Shown in pieces: positions 24,832-36,777 of a stretch of DNA of 64,000 nt (position 1 is the first letter of the stretch; each line of letters begins with the position of its first letter). Position numbers and translations under genes: made by a program. The notes below the pieces were generated by a model, which was given only the letters and a program-made list of their open reading frames with translations, had not been told where the DNA came from and did not search any database. Source of the stretch: Halicephalobus mephisto (lineage: Eukaryota; Nematoda; Chromadorea; Rhabditida; Panagrolaimidae); NCBI GenBank assembly GCA_009193035.1, contig SWDT01000019.1:124001-188000 (forward strand), read 5' to 3'.

Positions 24832-25789
24832 TTCAAAAATTTTTTTTTTAAATAAAAAAATTGATTTTTTTAAAAATTAAAAGTTTATTTTTTTAAAACC
24901 AAAAAATTGTTTTTTTTTAAAGTAAAAGTTTATTTTTTTAAAAACCAAAAAATTGTTTTTTTTAAATTAAAAAATTGTTTTTTTGAATTAAAAATTATTT
25001 TTTTTTTAAATTAAAAAATTATTGATTTTTTTGAAGATTAAAAAAGTAATTTTTGCTGAGGTTAGCAACAATGTTGACCACCTAAAAATTTGATAAAATT
25101 TTTTATTCTTGTTCAAAGTAAACACGAAATAAAAAAGAAAAATATATTTATTTTTGTTTAAAAACATGTTTGACCTTTGTTCTTGGGGAAAAGTGGAAAA
25201 ACAGGCGTTGAAGACCGGAATGACCGCTTTTTTATTTTTTTTAAACTTAAATTTTTTGCAAATAAATTTATTAATTTTCTAAAAAATCGTAAAAAAATAA
25301 AATTATTAAAAAAAATAAAAAAATTTAAAAATAAATAAAATTTAAAAATTTAAATAAAAAAATTTAAAATAAAAAAATTTAAAATAAAAAAAATAAAAAA
25401 TTTAAAAAATTTAAAAATTAAATTATCAAAATTTTAAAAAAATGAATAAAGTAAAAAAAATTAAAATTGATGAAATTTGGAAAAATAAAATTATTTTTTT
25501 TTAAAAAAATTGGAAAAATAAGTTTTAAAAAAATATATTTAAAAAATAAATTACGGTAGCTTGTGTCAACGGAATTCGCTAAAATTGTACTTTTATTATC
25601 ACTACTGTAATCAGCATCAAAAATCCGTTTTGTTAAAATTGGAATTCAAAATTGGAGGTTAAAATTTGGACTTTTCGTGTTAAGAAACGTTTATGAATCT
25701 TTTATGTTCCAAAAAACTGTTTTATCTAAATTGATAGTTGGCCTCAGCTAGATTCATCTGATTCTAACGTGACTCATAAGTTACGTTTT
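24832..25789. other. A/T-rich intergenic DNA upstream of the Ser-rich membrane gene
   Basis: Mostly T- and A-runs. A more complex patch at 25040-25240 is the likely promoter side of the membrane gene, with no recognisable motif. Confidence 0.5.
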
Positions 25790-26420
25790 AACACGAAAAA
25801 GTCCAAATTTTGGTTTTCTACTTTGATAACAAGAAGCCGGATTCTTCGTGGTAAAACACAATTCATAAATCTTTTTTATATCGAAAAAAGTAAAGTAAAA
25901 TAAAATACAACTTTGTAAAATAGAAAAATCCAATTTCTGAACACGAAAAAGTCTAAATTTTGGTTTTCTACTTTGATAACAAGAAGTTGGATTCTTCGTG
26001 GTAAAACACAATTTATAAATGTTTTCTAGATCGAGGGAAGTTAAGCAAAATAAAGTACGATTTTGTAAAATAGAAAAATCCAATTTCTGAACACGAAAAA
26101 GTCCAAATTTTGGTCTTCTACTTTGATAACAAGAAGCCGGATTTTTCGTGGTAAAACACAATTCATAAATCTTTTTTATATCGAAAAAAGTTAAGCAAAA
26201 TAAAGTACGATTTTGTAAAATAGAAAAATCCAGTTTCTGAACATGAAAAAATCCAAATTTTGGTTTTCTACTTTGATAACAAGAAGTTGGATTCTTCGTG
26301 GTAAAACACAATTCATAAATCTTTTTTATATCGAAGAAAGTTAAATAAAATAAGATACAATTTTGTAAAATAGAAAAATCCAGTTTCTGAACATGAAAAA
26401 ATCCAAATTTTGGTCGCCAA
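25790..26420. repeat. 150-bp tandem array, four copies
   Basis: Units start at about 25792, 25942, 26092 and 26242, each with CACGAAAAAGTCCAAATTTT and TTTGATAACAAGAAG. The period is a multiple of three, so a 251-codon open frame runs through the array on the minus strand (25781-26536). It is better explained as a minisatellite than a gene: no signal, no splice context, A/T-rich flanks. Confidence 0.8.
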
Positions 26421-26589
26421 ATTTGACCGTCAACTTTGATAATAGGAAGCGCAAAATGAACTTTGTTCGGGATCGAACAAGAACATTGTTGAAAAAATAT
26501 TCTTTGAAATGATAACTGGCTACCGTACTCCACCAACGAACAAATGAAGGATTTATGAAAGATATGAATCGTTTTTATAATTCTTAATG

Positions 26590-27540
26590 ATATTCCAAAA
26601 ATCAGAAATTAATTTTTGTCGAAATGATCCCGACACGACTTTTCAAAAGTTGTTAGAATTGTTAAAAAAACAACTTTAAAATTATAATATTGAAAACCGA
26701 TTAGAAATAAATCACAAAATGGTCTCGACACGAATCTTCAAAAATTGGAGAATTCTAAAATTAAAAAAATTAATCATTAAATTTTCGACTAAATGGTCCC
26801 GACAAGAATTTTTAGAAAATTTTTAAAAAAAAAAGAAAGTTTTAAAATTCAAAAAATTAATCATTAAATTTTCGACTAAATGGTCCCGACACGAATTTTT
26901 AAAAAATTTAAAAAAATCGGAGAATTCTAAAATTAAAAAAATTAATCATTAAATTTTCGACTAAATGGTCCCGACAAGAATTTTTAGAAAAATTTTAAAA
27001 AATTAAAAAATTTTAAAATTAAAAAATTGATTATTAAAATCTCAACAAAATAGTCCCAACACGAAATTTCAAAGAATCCAAACAAATTGAAAATTTGTAT
27101 TTTCAGTTTTCAAAATATCTTATTTAATTTTTGAGTTAGAGGATATTCTAATACATTTCGAAATTCTAGAACATCTTAATAAATTTTAAAATTACATAAT
27201 ATTCGACTATATTTCAGAATTTTGAAATATTTTAGTAAATTTAGAATTTTAAAATATTTTAATAAATTTAGAATTTTAAAATATTTTAATAAATTTAGAA
27301 TTTTAAATATTTAAGTAAATTTAGAATTTTAAAATATTTTAATAAATTTAGAATTTTAAAATATCCTATTATATTTCGAAATTTTAGAATATTCTAATTA
27401 ATTTCGAAATTTGAAAATATTTCACTATATTTCGAATTTTTAAAATATCTTAGTAAATTTAAAAATTTAGAATATCTTAGTAAATATAAAAATTATAGAA
27501 TAATTGACCATATTTCGACATTCCAGAATATTCTAGTGTA
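26590..27540. repeat. CGACACGAA-core repeats and TTTTAGAATATTTTA repeats
   Basis: 26590-27080 has five to six units with AAATGGTCCCGACACGAATT. 27120-27540 repeats TTTAGAATTTTAAAATATTT about every 25 bp. No gene. Confidence 0.7.
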
Positions 27541-27554
27541 TTTCGAATGGTTTT

Positions 27555-27845
27555 TTGGGAATTGTATCGAATGGAAAAGAAAGATATTTTTTATCAGAAA
27601 AACGCCCCAAAAAAACCAATGGACGAACTACTGGTCCAGAGCGAAAACCAAAAAAATTTTTGATATCCAGAACAAAGCTACTTTTTTCTTCCACAAGAAG
27701 TTTCGTTGACAGTCTTCAGATCGAAGAAACCAGAGCAATGTTATCTCTTCCAAAACAACTTCAAAAACATGTTTATCGACGACAATCAGGCCGGATGGTC
27801 CTTCAGAAACGATTTTGCGGAAAATTGTACAATTACGATATTTAA
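27555..27845 (+). CDS. Orphan ORF, 96 codons, doubtful
   Basis: An open frame in a patch of clearly higher sequence complexity than its flanks. The C-terminal half (SLQIEETRAMLSLPKQLQKH) looks protein-like; the N-terminal part is very basic. No domain, signal peptide or splice context. A second frame of the same strand (MVFWELYRMEKKDIFYQ, ending in TGA) is equally protein-like, so this may be a decayed coding fragment. It is followed by a 118-bp non-coding array. Confidence 0.2.
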   Translation: MGIVSNGKERYFLSEKRPKKTNGRTTGPERKPKKFLISRTKLLFSSTRSFVDSLQIEETRAMLSLPKQLQKHVYRRQSGRMVLQKRFCGKLYNYDI

Positions 27846-27859
27846 AAAGTGGTTTTTGT

Positions 27860-28668
27860 AAGATTTTCTCAACACGAAATTTCGTTAAAATTAGAATTAC
27901 GGTATTTAAAGTTGTTTTTGTAAAATTTTTGTAAAAAATCTAGAATTACAGTATTTAAAAAGTGGTTTTTGTAAAATTTTCTCAACACGAAATTTCGTTA
28001 AATTTAGAATTACGGTATTTAAAGTTATTTTTGTAAAATTTTTGTAAAAAATCTAGAATTACAGTATTTAAAAAGTAGTTTTTGTAAAATTTTCTCAACA
28101 CGAAATTTAGTTAAAATTAGAATTACGGTATTTAAAATTGTTTTTGTAAAATTTTTGTAAAAAAATCTAGAATTACGGTATTTTAAAAATAAATTAATTT
28201 TGTCAAAAATTTAAAATTGTTTACAAACTTTCTAGAATTTTTTAAACATAATTTAAAAAATGAATTCTATTTAAAAATCAATACAAATAATGAAATTTAA
28301 AAAAAATATAAAAGTAAAAAATTTATTTTTCAAAATTTTTTAAAAATCGGAATAATTTTAAAAAATTAATATTTTTTAAAAATCAATGCAAATAATGAAA
28401 TTTAAAAAAATAGAAAAGTAAAAAAATTTATTCTTCAAAATTATTTTTAAAATTTTTTAAAAACCGGAATAATTTTAAAAAGTGAATTTTATTTAAAAAC
28501 CGGTACAAGTAATGAAATTTAAAAAAACAGAAAAGTAAAAAATTCATTTTTTAAAATTATTTTCAAAATTTTTTAAAAATCGGAATAATTTTAAAAAGTG
28601 AATTTTATTTAAAAACCGGTACAAGTAATGAAATTAAAACGGAAAAGTGATAAAATTGAAAAAAATGA
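27860..28668. repeat. 118-bp array and A/T-rich repeats
   Basis: 27860-28200 holds three units of about 118 bp with TTCTCAACACGAAATTTCG and AGAATTACGGTATTT. 28240-28650 repeats TAATGAAATTTAAAAAAA and ATCGGAATAATTTTAAAA. Confidence 0.7.
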
Positions 28669-28962
28669 TTAAGATCGAATACTGGCCATTTTCAAGGCCA
28701 AATTTGGAGGCCATTTCTTTGGTAAATTAAATCTTTGATAAATGAGTCCCACCGTGTGATTACAATAACCTTGAAGAAGATTTGGCAAATTTATAAATAT
28801 TAAAAAATTCACGAGGAGAAAAATTGGCAAAATGCCGAGTTGTTCCTTGGACAAAAAGGACCGTTTTGTCTTTTTTGAAAAGGCCTGTTCAGTGACCGAT
28901 CTGGGCCGAATGGAGGTCAGTAATTCCCCGGCCAGATAATTGAGATCAAGAAAATTGACCAT
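28669..28962 (-). CDS. Hypothetical single-pass membrane protein, 97 aa
   Basis: A complete intronless frame with an in-frame TGA immediately before the ATG (28962), so the start is well set. Codon use and sequence complexity differ sharply from the A/T repeats on both sides. The N-terminus is polar (MVNFLDLNYLAGELL), followed by a basic stretch (SKKTKRSFLSKEQ), one hydrophobic helix near residues 44-62 (LGILPIFLLVNFLIFINL) and a basic, proline-containing C-terminus (RFNLPKKWPP). Not recognised. A small organelle or ER membrane subunit is possible, but that is only inference from size and topology. Confidence 0.45.
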   Translation of the reverse strand: MVNFLDLNYLAGELLTSIRPRSVTEQAFSKKTKRSFLSKEQLGILPIFLLVNFLIFINLPNLLQGYCNHTVGLIYQRFNLPKKWPPNLALKMASIRS

Positions 28963-30834
28963 GGATCAATAATAACTTCATGTGACCACCATGTGGAAGA
29001 TGTTTTTAATTAGTTAAAATCTAAAACAATGGATTTCATAAATAAAAAAATAAATTTTGAAAATAAAAAAAATTTATTTCATAAATAAAAAAATTAATTT
29101 TGAAAATAAATAAAAAAAATTAACTTTTTAAATGAAAATTTTTTGTTAATTTTAAAAAAATCAGTTTTCTTGATTTTTAAAAAGTAAATTTTATTAATTT
29201 TAAAAAATTAGTTTTGTAAATTTAAAAAAATCAATTTTCTTAATTTCTGAAAAATTTAGTTTTATTAATTTTAAAAAAAATCGATTTTTTAGTAGAAAAA
29301 AAATAAAATTTGTTAATTTCGAAAAAAAGTTTGTTAATTTTAAAAAGATCGATTTTTTAATTAAAAAAAAAATAAAATTTGTTAATTTTTAAAAAAAGTT
29401 TGTTAATTTTAAAAAAAATCAACTTTTTAATAAAAAAAATAAAATTTGTTAATTTCGAAAAAAAGTTTGTTAATTTTAAAAAGATCGATTTTTTAATAAA
29501 AAAAAAAATAAAATTTGTTAATTTTTAAACAACTCAATTTTGTAATTTTGAACAAAGTGGTGACGGTTGTTGCCAAGGGAAATAACAACATAGGTTAAAA
29601 ATTGACCTTTTTAATGAATATTAAATGTAATTTTTTAAATACCAAAAATTACTGTAGAAAAAAATTTCATTAAAAATTATCTATAATTATTTTTTTCAAA
29701 ATAAAATTTTTTAAATTTTAAAAATAAAATAATTTAAAAAATAGAAAATTTTAAAAATAAAATTTAAAAAATAAAAAATCTTAAAAATTTAAATAATTTT
29801 AAAAATAAAATTTGAAATATTTTTAAAATTAAAAAAAATTGAAATTAATTAAAAATGAAAGTTTTAATTTTTTTATTTTAATTGATTTTTTAAATTACGA
29901 AATTTGCATTTTGATAATTAATGTTTTTGTAATTTTTGAAACTTGATATTTACGAAACTGGATAATCAATTGAATTTTTTAAGATTTTTTCCGAATCCGT
30001 GAAAATCTTTAATTTGAAAAATCACATCATCCGCGACCAAAACCGGCTTATTCTGCTTGAGAAAATCCATCTTAAACCTGAAGATCAGTCTTAAACCTGA
30101 AAATCCGTCTTAAATTTTAAAATTTGTCTTAAACCTGAAGATCAATCATAAACCTGAAAATCCGTCTTAAACTTAAAAATTTGTCTTAAACCTGAAAATC
30201 CGTTTTAAATTTTAAAATCTATCATAAATCCAAAAATCTGTCTTAAACCTAAAAATATGTTTCAAACCTAAAAATCTATTTTAAATCTGAAAATCCACTT
30301 AAAATTTTAAAATCCATCTTAAACTTGAAGATCTATCTTAGATCGAAAAATCAATCTTAAATTAAAAACTTGTCTTAAATTGAAAATTTTATTTTAAATT
30401 TAAAAATCTATCTTAAATTTTAAAATCAATCTTAAACTTGAAAATTTATCTTAAATTAAAAACTTGTCTTAACTTGAAAATTTTATTTTAAATTTAAAAA
30501 TCCACCTTAAATTTGAAAATCAATCTTAAACTTGAAGATCTATCTTAAATTGAAAAATCAATCTTAAATTAAAAACTTGTCTTAAACCTAAAAATTTATC
30601 TTAAATCCAAAAATTTGTCTTAATTCTAAAAATTTATTTTAAATTGAAAAATCCGTCTTAAACTTGAAGATCTATCTTAGATCGAAAAATTTATCTTAAA
30701 CCTGAAAATTCGTCTTAAATCCAAAAATCCATTTTAATCCTAAAGATCAGTTTTTCCGCATTCTTTCTGATTTTCCGGTTTTCTTCCAGAATTTTTATTT
30801 TTTTTAAACGAAAAAAATTTTTTCAGAACTGACG
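28963..30834. repeat. A/T-rich intergenic repeats
   Basis: 29040-29520 repeats AAAATTTGTTAATTTCGAAA-like units. 30050-30760 is a long array of a roughly 30-bp unit near CTTAAACCTGAAAATCCGT, more than 20 copies, ending about 75 bp before the lipase gene. Confidence 0.75.
30818..30826 (+). promoter_or_regulatory. Trans-splice acceptor-like site before the lipase
   Basis: TTTTTTCAG ends 8 bases before the ATG at 30835, with no upstream exon in view. This is the usual look of a spliced-leader acceptor in nematodes. Confidence 0.5.
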
Positions 30835-32782
30835 ATGGAATTTAGGCTGATTTTTGTGATTACTGTAGTCGGATTCGTTTCGGGAGATTTTACGCCTGAT
30901 TTTGGAAATTGGTTGGAAGAACATTTCGGAAAAGACGTGAGAATAAACCTCGAAAGGTAGCTGAATTTTGATGGATTTAGATAAAGGGGGATTTTCAGGA
31001 GGGATTTGGGAAATGCAGGGTCCTTCGGAGGGAGGACTTCGAAGAACGAGGTCCTGGAGAAGCAACCAGTGGTGTTCGTCCATGGGGTCTCCGACAGGGC
31101 CCACGATAAACCCTACAAGGCCGCTCAATGGTTCATGTAAGAATTTTAAATAAAATAATTTTAAATTTAAAGTAAATTTTAAATTAAAAAAATAATTCTA
31201 AATTTAAAGTAAATTTTAAATTTAAAAAATAATTCTAAATTTAAAATAATTCCAAATTTAAAAAATAATTCTAAATTTAAAGTAAATTTTAAATTTTAAA
31301 AATAATTCTAAATTTAAAGTAATTTTAAATTTCAAAAATTAAATGTAAAATAAGTTTTAAATATAAAGTAATTTTAAATTAAAAAAATAAACTTTACATG
31401 AAAAAATTTAGAAATTGTTTTGAATGGAAATTTTTTTCAAAAATTATTAATATAGATGATTATTTTTTATTTTTACAATCTTACAATTTTATAATTTCTG
31501 ATTTTTTAAATTTTTATAATTTTGCAATTTTTATTTATTTTTTAAAATTTTTACTTATTTTTTATTTTTTAAATTTTTATTTATTTTTTATTTTTTTTTA
31601 TCTTAAAATTTTTATTAATGAAATTAATTTTCAGGAAACATGGGTACAAGAGCTCTGAAGTTTACGGAACCACCTACGCGAACGGAGCTCAAGGGAACCC
31701 TCTGCAGTGGGCGCAGTACTCGATGAAGTGTCAGTACGTCAAACTTGTTCGAGCTTTGATCGTCGCCGTGAGACTGTACACTGGAAGAGCTGTGGATGTG
31801 GTTGGGTACTCCCTCGGGGTACCTGTGACGAGGAAAGCGATCCTTGGAGGGAGATGTGTGGACACAGGAGAGGATCTCGGAGGACCTTTGACTCGATTCA
31901 TCGATACCTACGTGGGAGTAGCTGGACCTAACCACGGGATCTCGCTCCAAGTCGGGGGGATCAGTCTCCCCGGCTGTCTGTTCAGCGTCATCCCCGTCTG
32001 CAACACCCAGACCGGGCTCTACTCCGGGGCTTGTCCCAGCGAAAGCGCTTTCTTACAAGTCAGTTTCGAAACAGAATCAAGTCTAATTACTTTTTCAGGA
32101 CATCAATCGTCAAGTGGGCTACGAAGGCCAGAACCGCTTCTCCATCTACAGTCAAGCCGACCAGCTCGTCGGATATCGTGTTTGCAATCTGGTAATGTTT
32201 TCGAATTTAATTTACAGAGAAATTACATACATCAACTCTATATATCAATTTTACACATTAAACATGTATATTAAATTTACACATTGATTTTATATATCAA
32301 TTTCATATATCAACTTTTTACATCAACTCTATATATCAATTTTACACATTAAGCATGTATATTAAATTTACACATTGATTTCATATATCAACTCTATATA
32401 TCAACTTTAAATATGAACTTTTTATATTAATTTTAAATATGAACTCTATATATGAACTTTATATAACAATTTCATATATCAATTTTGCATCTCAACTTTG
32501 TCAACTTTATATATGAATTTCATTTATCAGTTTTACTTTCTAATTCTTTATATCGACTTTGCATACTAATTCTATGCATTAAATTTATGTATCAATGTCA
32601 TCTATTAATTTTATAGATTGAATTTATATGAATTTGATGTTGACTGATTATTATTTCAGGTTACGACCCAAGTACCTGGACAACACGGCGAGAAAGTTTA
32701 CGCCAACTATAATCACGACGACACTTTCTACAAATCTTACCATGTGATGCGGGAAATGGTCCTTAATCATAGAATTCCTTAA
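30835..32782 (+). CDS. Secreted class-2 lipase (EstA/EstB family), 299 aa
   Basis: Alpha/beta hydrolase likely cleaving acylglycerols outside the cell or in the gut lumen. Exons: 30835-30956, 30999-31136, 31635-32058, 32099-32191 and 32660-32782; total 900 nt, all phases consistent. Signal peptide residues 1-17. The oxyanion-hole region is PVVFVHG (64-70), and the nucleophile is Ser146 in GYSLG. Family-typical YGTTYANGAQGNPLQW follows at 97-112, and NHDD near residue 280 probably carries the catalytic His. Cys residues in the second half suggest disulfides. This matches the nematode lipase-related ('lips') group of Lipase_2 proteins (established family). AATAAA is at 32805-32810. The aPKC gene starts 376 bp downstream on the same strand. 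Introns 2 and 4 hold A/T and ATATATCAA repeats. Confidence 0.9.
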
Positions 32783-33139
32783 ATTAATTTGAATTATTTT
32801 TGAAAATAAAATTTAAGTTTCCAAGGATTGGTCGGCTTTTCGCCCACCTTTCGTATTAGTCATTCAATGTTTTCCTTATTTGACGAAAATCGATTAAATT
32901 TTTCATTTTTTATAGTTTTTGATTTGCATTTTTCGTGCTCCATTAACCGAGGATCAACACTAATCTGCTTTATGACGAGGTAGAAACGGTTTGCTCTGGT
33001 GAACTGTATCGATCGATCGCGCGGTCAAGGTCTGGTGGAACTTGTCAATTTCGCGATTTTTTTACTAAAATTTCACATATTTTACGACAGTTATTTTTTA
33101 TTTTACATATAATCACGTGGAGATTTTTATTTTTTGCGT

Positions 33140-33147
33140 TGTTTTAG
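33140..33147 (+). promoter_or_regulatory. Trans-splice acceptor-like site before aPKC
   Basis: GTTGTTTTAG ends 10 bases before the ATG at 33158. It lies about 340 bp after the lipase polyadenylation signal, so it could receive a spliced leader. Confidence 0.45.
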
Positions 33148-33157
33148 ACACTGAAAC

Positions 33158-35460
33158 ATGGTAGTAATGGAAACCGAAGATGTAAAACTTAAAATTTACT
33201 ACAACAAACAAGCTCTCGTTGTTTACTGTAAGCCGCCGTTGAAGATGGATGTTTTTCTCGAGAAAACGAGGGAAGCATGTAAGATCCCTCCAACACAGCC
33301 CATCACGGCGAAGTGGATCGATCCCGAAGGTGAATTCGGTGTTCAACTTTTTTCATATATCAATTTTTCCAGATGATCCTTGTACTATTTCTTGTCAAAT
33401 AGAACTCGATGAAGCTTTGAGGATCTATCGAGAATGCCACGATGCCGAATTGAAAGTCCATGTTTTCGTGGGAATGCCGATCAACCCAGGAGCTCCGTGT
33501 CAAGGAGAAGACAGTAAGTTTTGACTTTTTTTTGACTTTTCTTACTGCTTTCATATATCAATTTCGATTTTCAGAGTCAGTCTATCGTCGAGGAGCCCGT
33601 ATATGGAAGAAAAAATTCTACCATGTTAACGGACACAGATTCCAAGGAAAAAGATTAAGAGCCGAGTGCTCGATATGTCATGACGATATTTGGGGACTTG
33701 GAAGACAAGGGATGAGGTGCGTTGACTGCCAGATGTGTGTCCACAAGAAGTGTCATAGACTCGTCAGGAAGCCCTGTACAACTGTAAGTTTCTTCTTATC
33801 AGATCCTGAGTCATGACTATATGTAGGAATCGCTGACTCCACTTTACCCGAACAATCTTCCATCAACTCCCCAAACCATGTCCGTTATCCCAGATTACTC
33901 CAATGGAGATCACAGGAACGAAAACGAAATAGCTTCGCAAGGAAGACGCGATTCCTTGGCTTCTGGAGATCCCTCCTGGAAAGTCTCTATCGACGATTTC
34001 AATCTGCTCACAATCATCGGAAGAGGATCATACGCCAAAGTTGTCCAAGCAGAACACAAGCAAACGAAACAGATCTACGCTATAAAGATAATCAAAAAAG
34101 AAATGTTCACCGACGACGAGGAAATCGACTGGGTCCAGACGGAGAAGTCTGTCTTCGAAACAGCCACGAATCATCCGTTTCTTGTCGGACTTCATTCTTG
34201 TTTCCAGACAGATTCCAGACTTTTCTTTGTGATCGAATTCATACCTGGAGGAGATCTAATGTACCACATGCAGAGACAGAGAAAACTTCCCGAAGATCAC
34301 GCTAGATTCTATTCCGCTGAAATTATTCTTGCACTTCATTTCCTCCATTCAAGAAGCATCATATATCGAGATTTGAAGTTGGACAACGTACTAATTGATG
34401 CGGATGGACATATTAAATTGACTGATTACGGTATGTGTAAGGAGAATATTGGTCCTGGTGTGACGACTCAGACGTTTTGCGGTACTCCTAATTATGTAAG
34501 TTTTATTAGTTTAAATAATTTAAAATTTTATAAAAGTTTTTAGTTTTTTTTTGGAATTTTATAGGTTTTTGAAAATTTCTAAAATGTCAAAAAAGTTTTC
34601 TAATTTAAGAACATTTTTTTGGAATTTTATGTTTTTGAAAGTTTCTAAAATATTGTGAAAGGTGTTAGAATTTAACGAATTTTTACAAATCTTTAGAATT
34701 TTATTGGAATTTCTAGAATTTTACTGAATTTAATAGAAATTTTGAAACTTTTTGGAATTTCGCAAAGATATTCTGGAAATTTTCAAGATCAATGAAAGCT
34801 TCTAAAATTTTCCAAAATCTAAGGGAATTTCGTGTTTAATACCTTTAATCTTGATTTTTGAAGAAATTTCTCAAAGAAAATTAATTTTTATTTCTATAAT
34901 ATTACATTATTTGATTGTAGATTGCTCCAGAAATCCTTCGAGGGGAATCTTATGGCTTCAGTGTTGATTGGTGGGCGTTGGGAGTGTTGATGTACGAGAT
35001 GATGGCTGGAAGATCTCCTTTCAATATAACAGCTGCAGAAGAAAATGATCAAAATACAGAAGATATTTTGTTTCAACATATTCTTGAAAAACCAATCAGA
35101 ATTCCCAGGACCCTTTCTGTCAAAGCAGCAAGTGTTCTGAAGGCTTTCATGAATAAAGATCCGAAAGAACGACTTGGATGTAAAGATGACTTGGAAGAAG
35201 CCCTAGATGATATGAAAAATAACAGTTTTTTCAAGGGATTAATCGATTGGGATCTCTTGGCAATGAAGCAGATTATGCCTCCGTACAACCCCAATGTGGA
35301 ATCTGATCGGGATCTGCAGCACTTTGATAGACAATTTACAGAAGAAGCTCCTGAATTAACTCCAGATGATCCGGCTGTGATTGGTAGAATTGATCAATCT
35401 GAATTTGAAGGATTTGAATACATTAATCCTTTAATGATGTCAAAAGAAGACAATGTTTAA
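33158..35460 (+). CDS. pkc-3: Atypical protein kinase C (PKC-3 orthologue), 576 aa
   Basis: Ser/Thr kinase of the PAR polarity complex (known role, partner PAR-6 through PB1). Exons: 33158-33329, 33373-33513, 33575-33783, 33827-34495 and 34921-35460; 1731 nt, phases consistent. PB1 domain spans about residues 9-95. The pseudosubstrate [13 protein letters not shown] is at 106-118, with Ala at the would-be phospho-site. One C1 zinc finger runs from His125 to Cys172. The kinase domain has GRGSYAKV (239-246), AIK with Lys261, YRDLKLDN with Asp356, and DYG (374-376), the normal aPKC replacement of DFG. The activation loop is TFCGTPNY with Thr390. The tail has a turn motif (LTPDDP) and the aPKC-type hydrophobic motif [10 protein letters not shown] with an acidic residue in place of Ser/Thr. 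AATAAA is at 35526-35531. Confidence 0.96.
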
Positions 35461-35531
35461 GTGGCAATCTTATTACTTCACTTTTGAATTTTGCCTTCAC
35501 TTGATTTTTATGGTTGTCAGAAAAGAATAAA

Positions 35532-35944
35532 GTTTTACTTTTTAGGGACATTGTTTTTTGGGATTAATGAAGTTGTTTGATTTTAAAAGGTATGAATTTT
35601 ATTGATTTTTTTGAGTGGAATTGGTCGGGGAAATCAGCCACTTGAACTTTGGTCTTCTTGACCAGTGTTTTCGAGGAAAATTGAATTTTTAAGGTTTTTG
35701 AAATTGTAAAAATTAACTTTTTCAATGAAAATTTCTAATTATTGTTCGTAGTATTGTATTAACATCAAATTGCAGAATTATTGTTGAAATATAAATTCTG
35801 ACAAGATTAATATGAAGATTTTTTGTGTGTGATGTACTGTAAGCATTGGATTTTGGTGAACCGGTGTGGTTGTGTGAGAGATGAAGGGATATGAGAATTT
35901 CTTCTTTGTCCAAACAATAATGATATTATCACAACAATAATAAG
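35532..35944. other. Intergenic DNA downstream of aPKC
   Basis: No gene recognised. A 63-codon minus frame at 35722-35913 lacks coding character. Confidence 0.5.
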
Positions 35945-36506
35945 AATAATCTAACACTTAGTTTGTCATGCATACAGTATATTTATTATCTAATACATAG
36001 GGTATTTTCCTCCGAGACCTGGATTGGTTACGCAATACCCACTTAGTACACCTATATAACAGAGATTAACCATAATAACAATCATATATCAATCAACTAG
36101 TCAACACCTAGTTTGTCAAGTACACAGTATACTTATTATCTAATACATAGGGTATTTCCTTCTGAGACCTGGATTGGTTACACAATACCCACTTAGTACA
36201 CCTAGATAACAGAGATTAACCATAATAAGAACCATATATGTTAACTAATGAACATTCAGTCTATCATGCATACAGTGTACTTATTATCTGATACATAGGG
36301 TATTTCCTTCTGAGACCTGGCTTGGTTACGCAATAGCCACTTAGTACACCTATATAACAAAGATTAACCATAATAACAATCATATATCAATCAACTAGTC
36401 AACGCTTAGTTTGTCATGCATACAGTATATTTATTATCTAATACATAGGGTATTTCCCTCCGAGACCTGGCTTGGTCACACAATACCCACTTAGTACACC
36501 TAGATA
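35945..36506. repeat. 150-bp tandem array, four copies
   Basis: Copies begin near 35957, 36108, 36259 and 36407. Each has TTTGTCATGCATACAGTATA, AATACATAGGGTATTTCC and GAGACCTGG. High identity suggests recent amplification. The array abuts the inverted-repeat element at 36508. Confidence 0.9.
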
Positions 36507-36507
36507 A

Positions 36508-36719
36508 GGCTGTACGACAGTTGTCCTTCAACGACATTTACTCTCCTGTATTTCGTAATATTCATTTAATTTCTTTTGTTTTTTTTAAATTAAATTAACT
36601 TAATATTTCAGTTAAGTAAGAAAACAGTGATTTAAAAAGAAAGAAATTCGAAATCAGTGAGAAGCGAAAAAAAGAAAAACAAGGAGCAAATGCCGCTGGG
36701 AGGCAACTGTCGTAGAGCC
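36508..36719. mobile_element. 212-bp copy of the GGCTGTACGACA inverted-repeat element
   Basis: Ends GGCTGTACGACAGTTGTCC and (reverse complement) GGCTCTACGACAGTTGCC; the right arm continues into CCCAGCGGCATTTGCTCC, as in the 12910-13998 copy. The interior (TTTAAAAAGAAAGAAATTCG) is the reverse complement of that element's internal unit. This is an internally deleted relative. Confidence 0.7.
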
Positions 36720-36777
36720 TCGTTATAGAAGTAAAAAACCATCGAATTTTTGTTGTTTTTTTACTTTGTAATCTAAC

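Noticed and set aside
31624..31950. 108-codon minus-strand frame
   Set aside because: Antisense to the lipase exon containing GYSLG.
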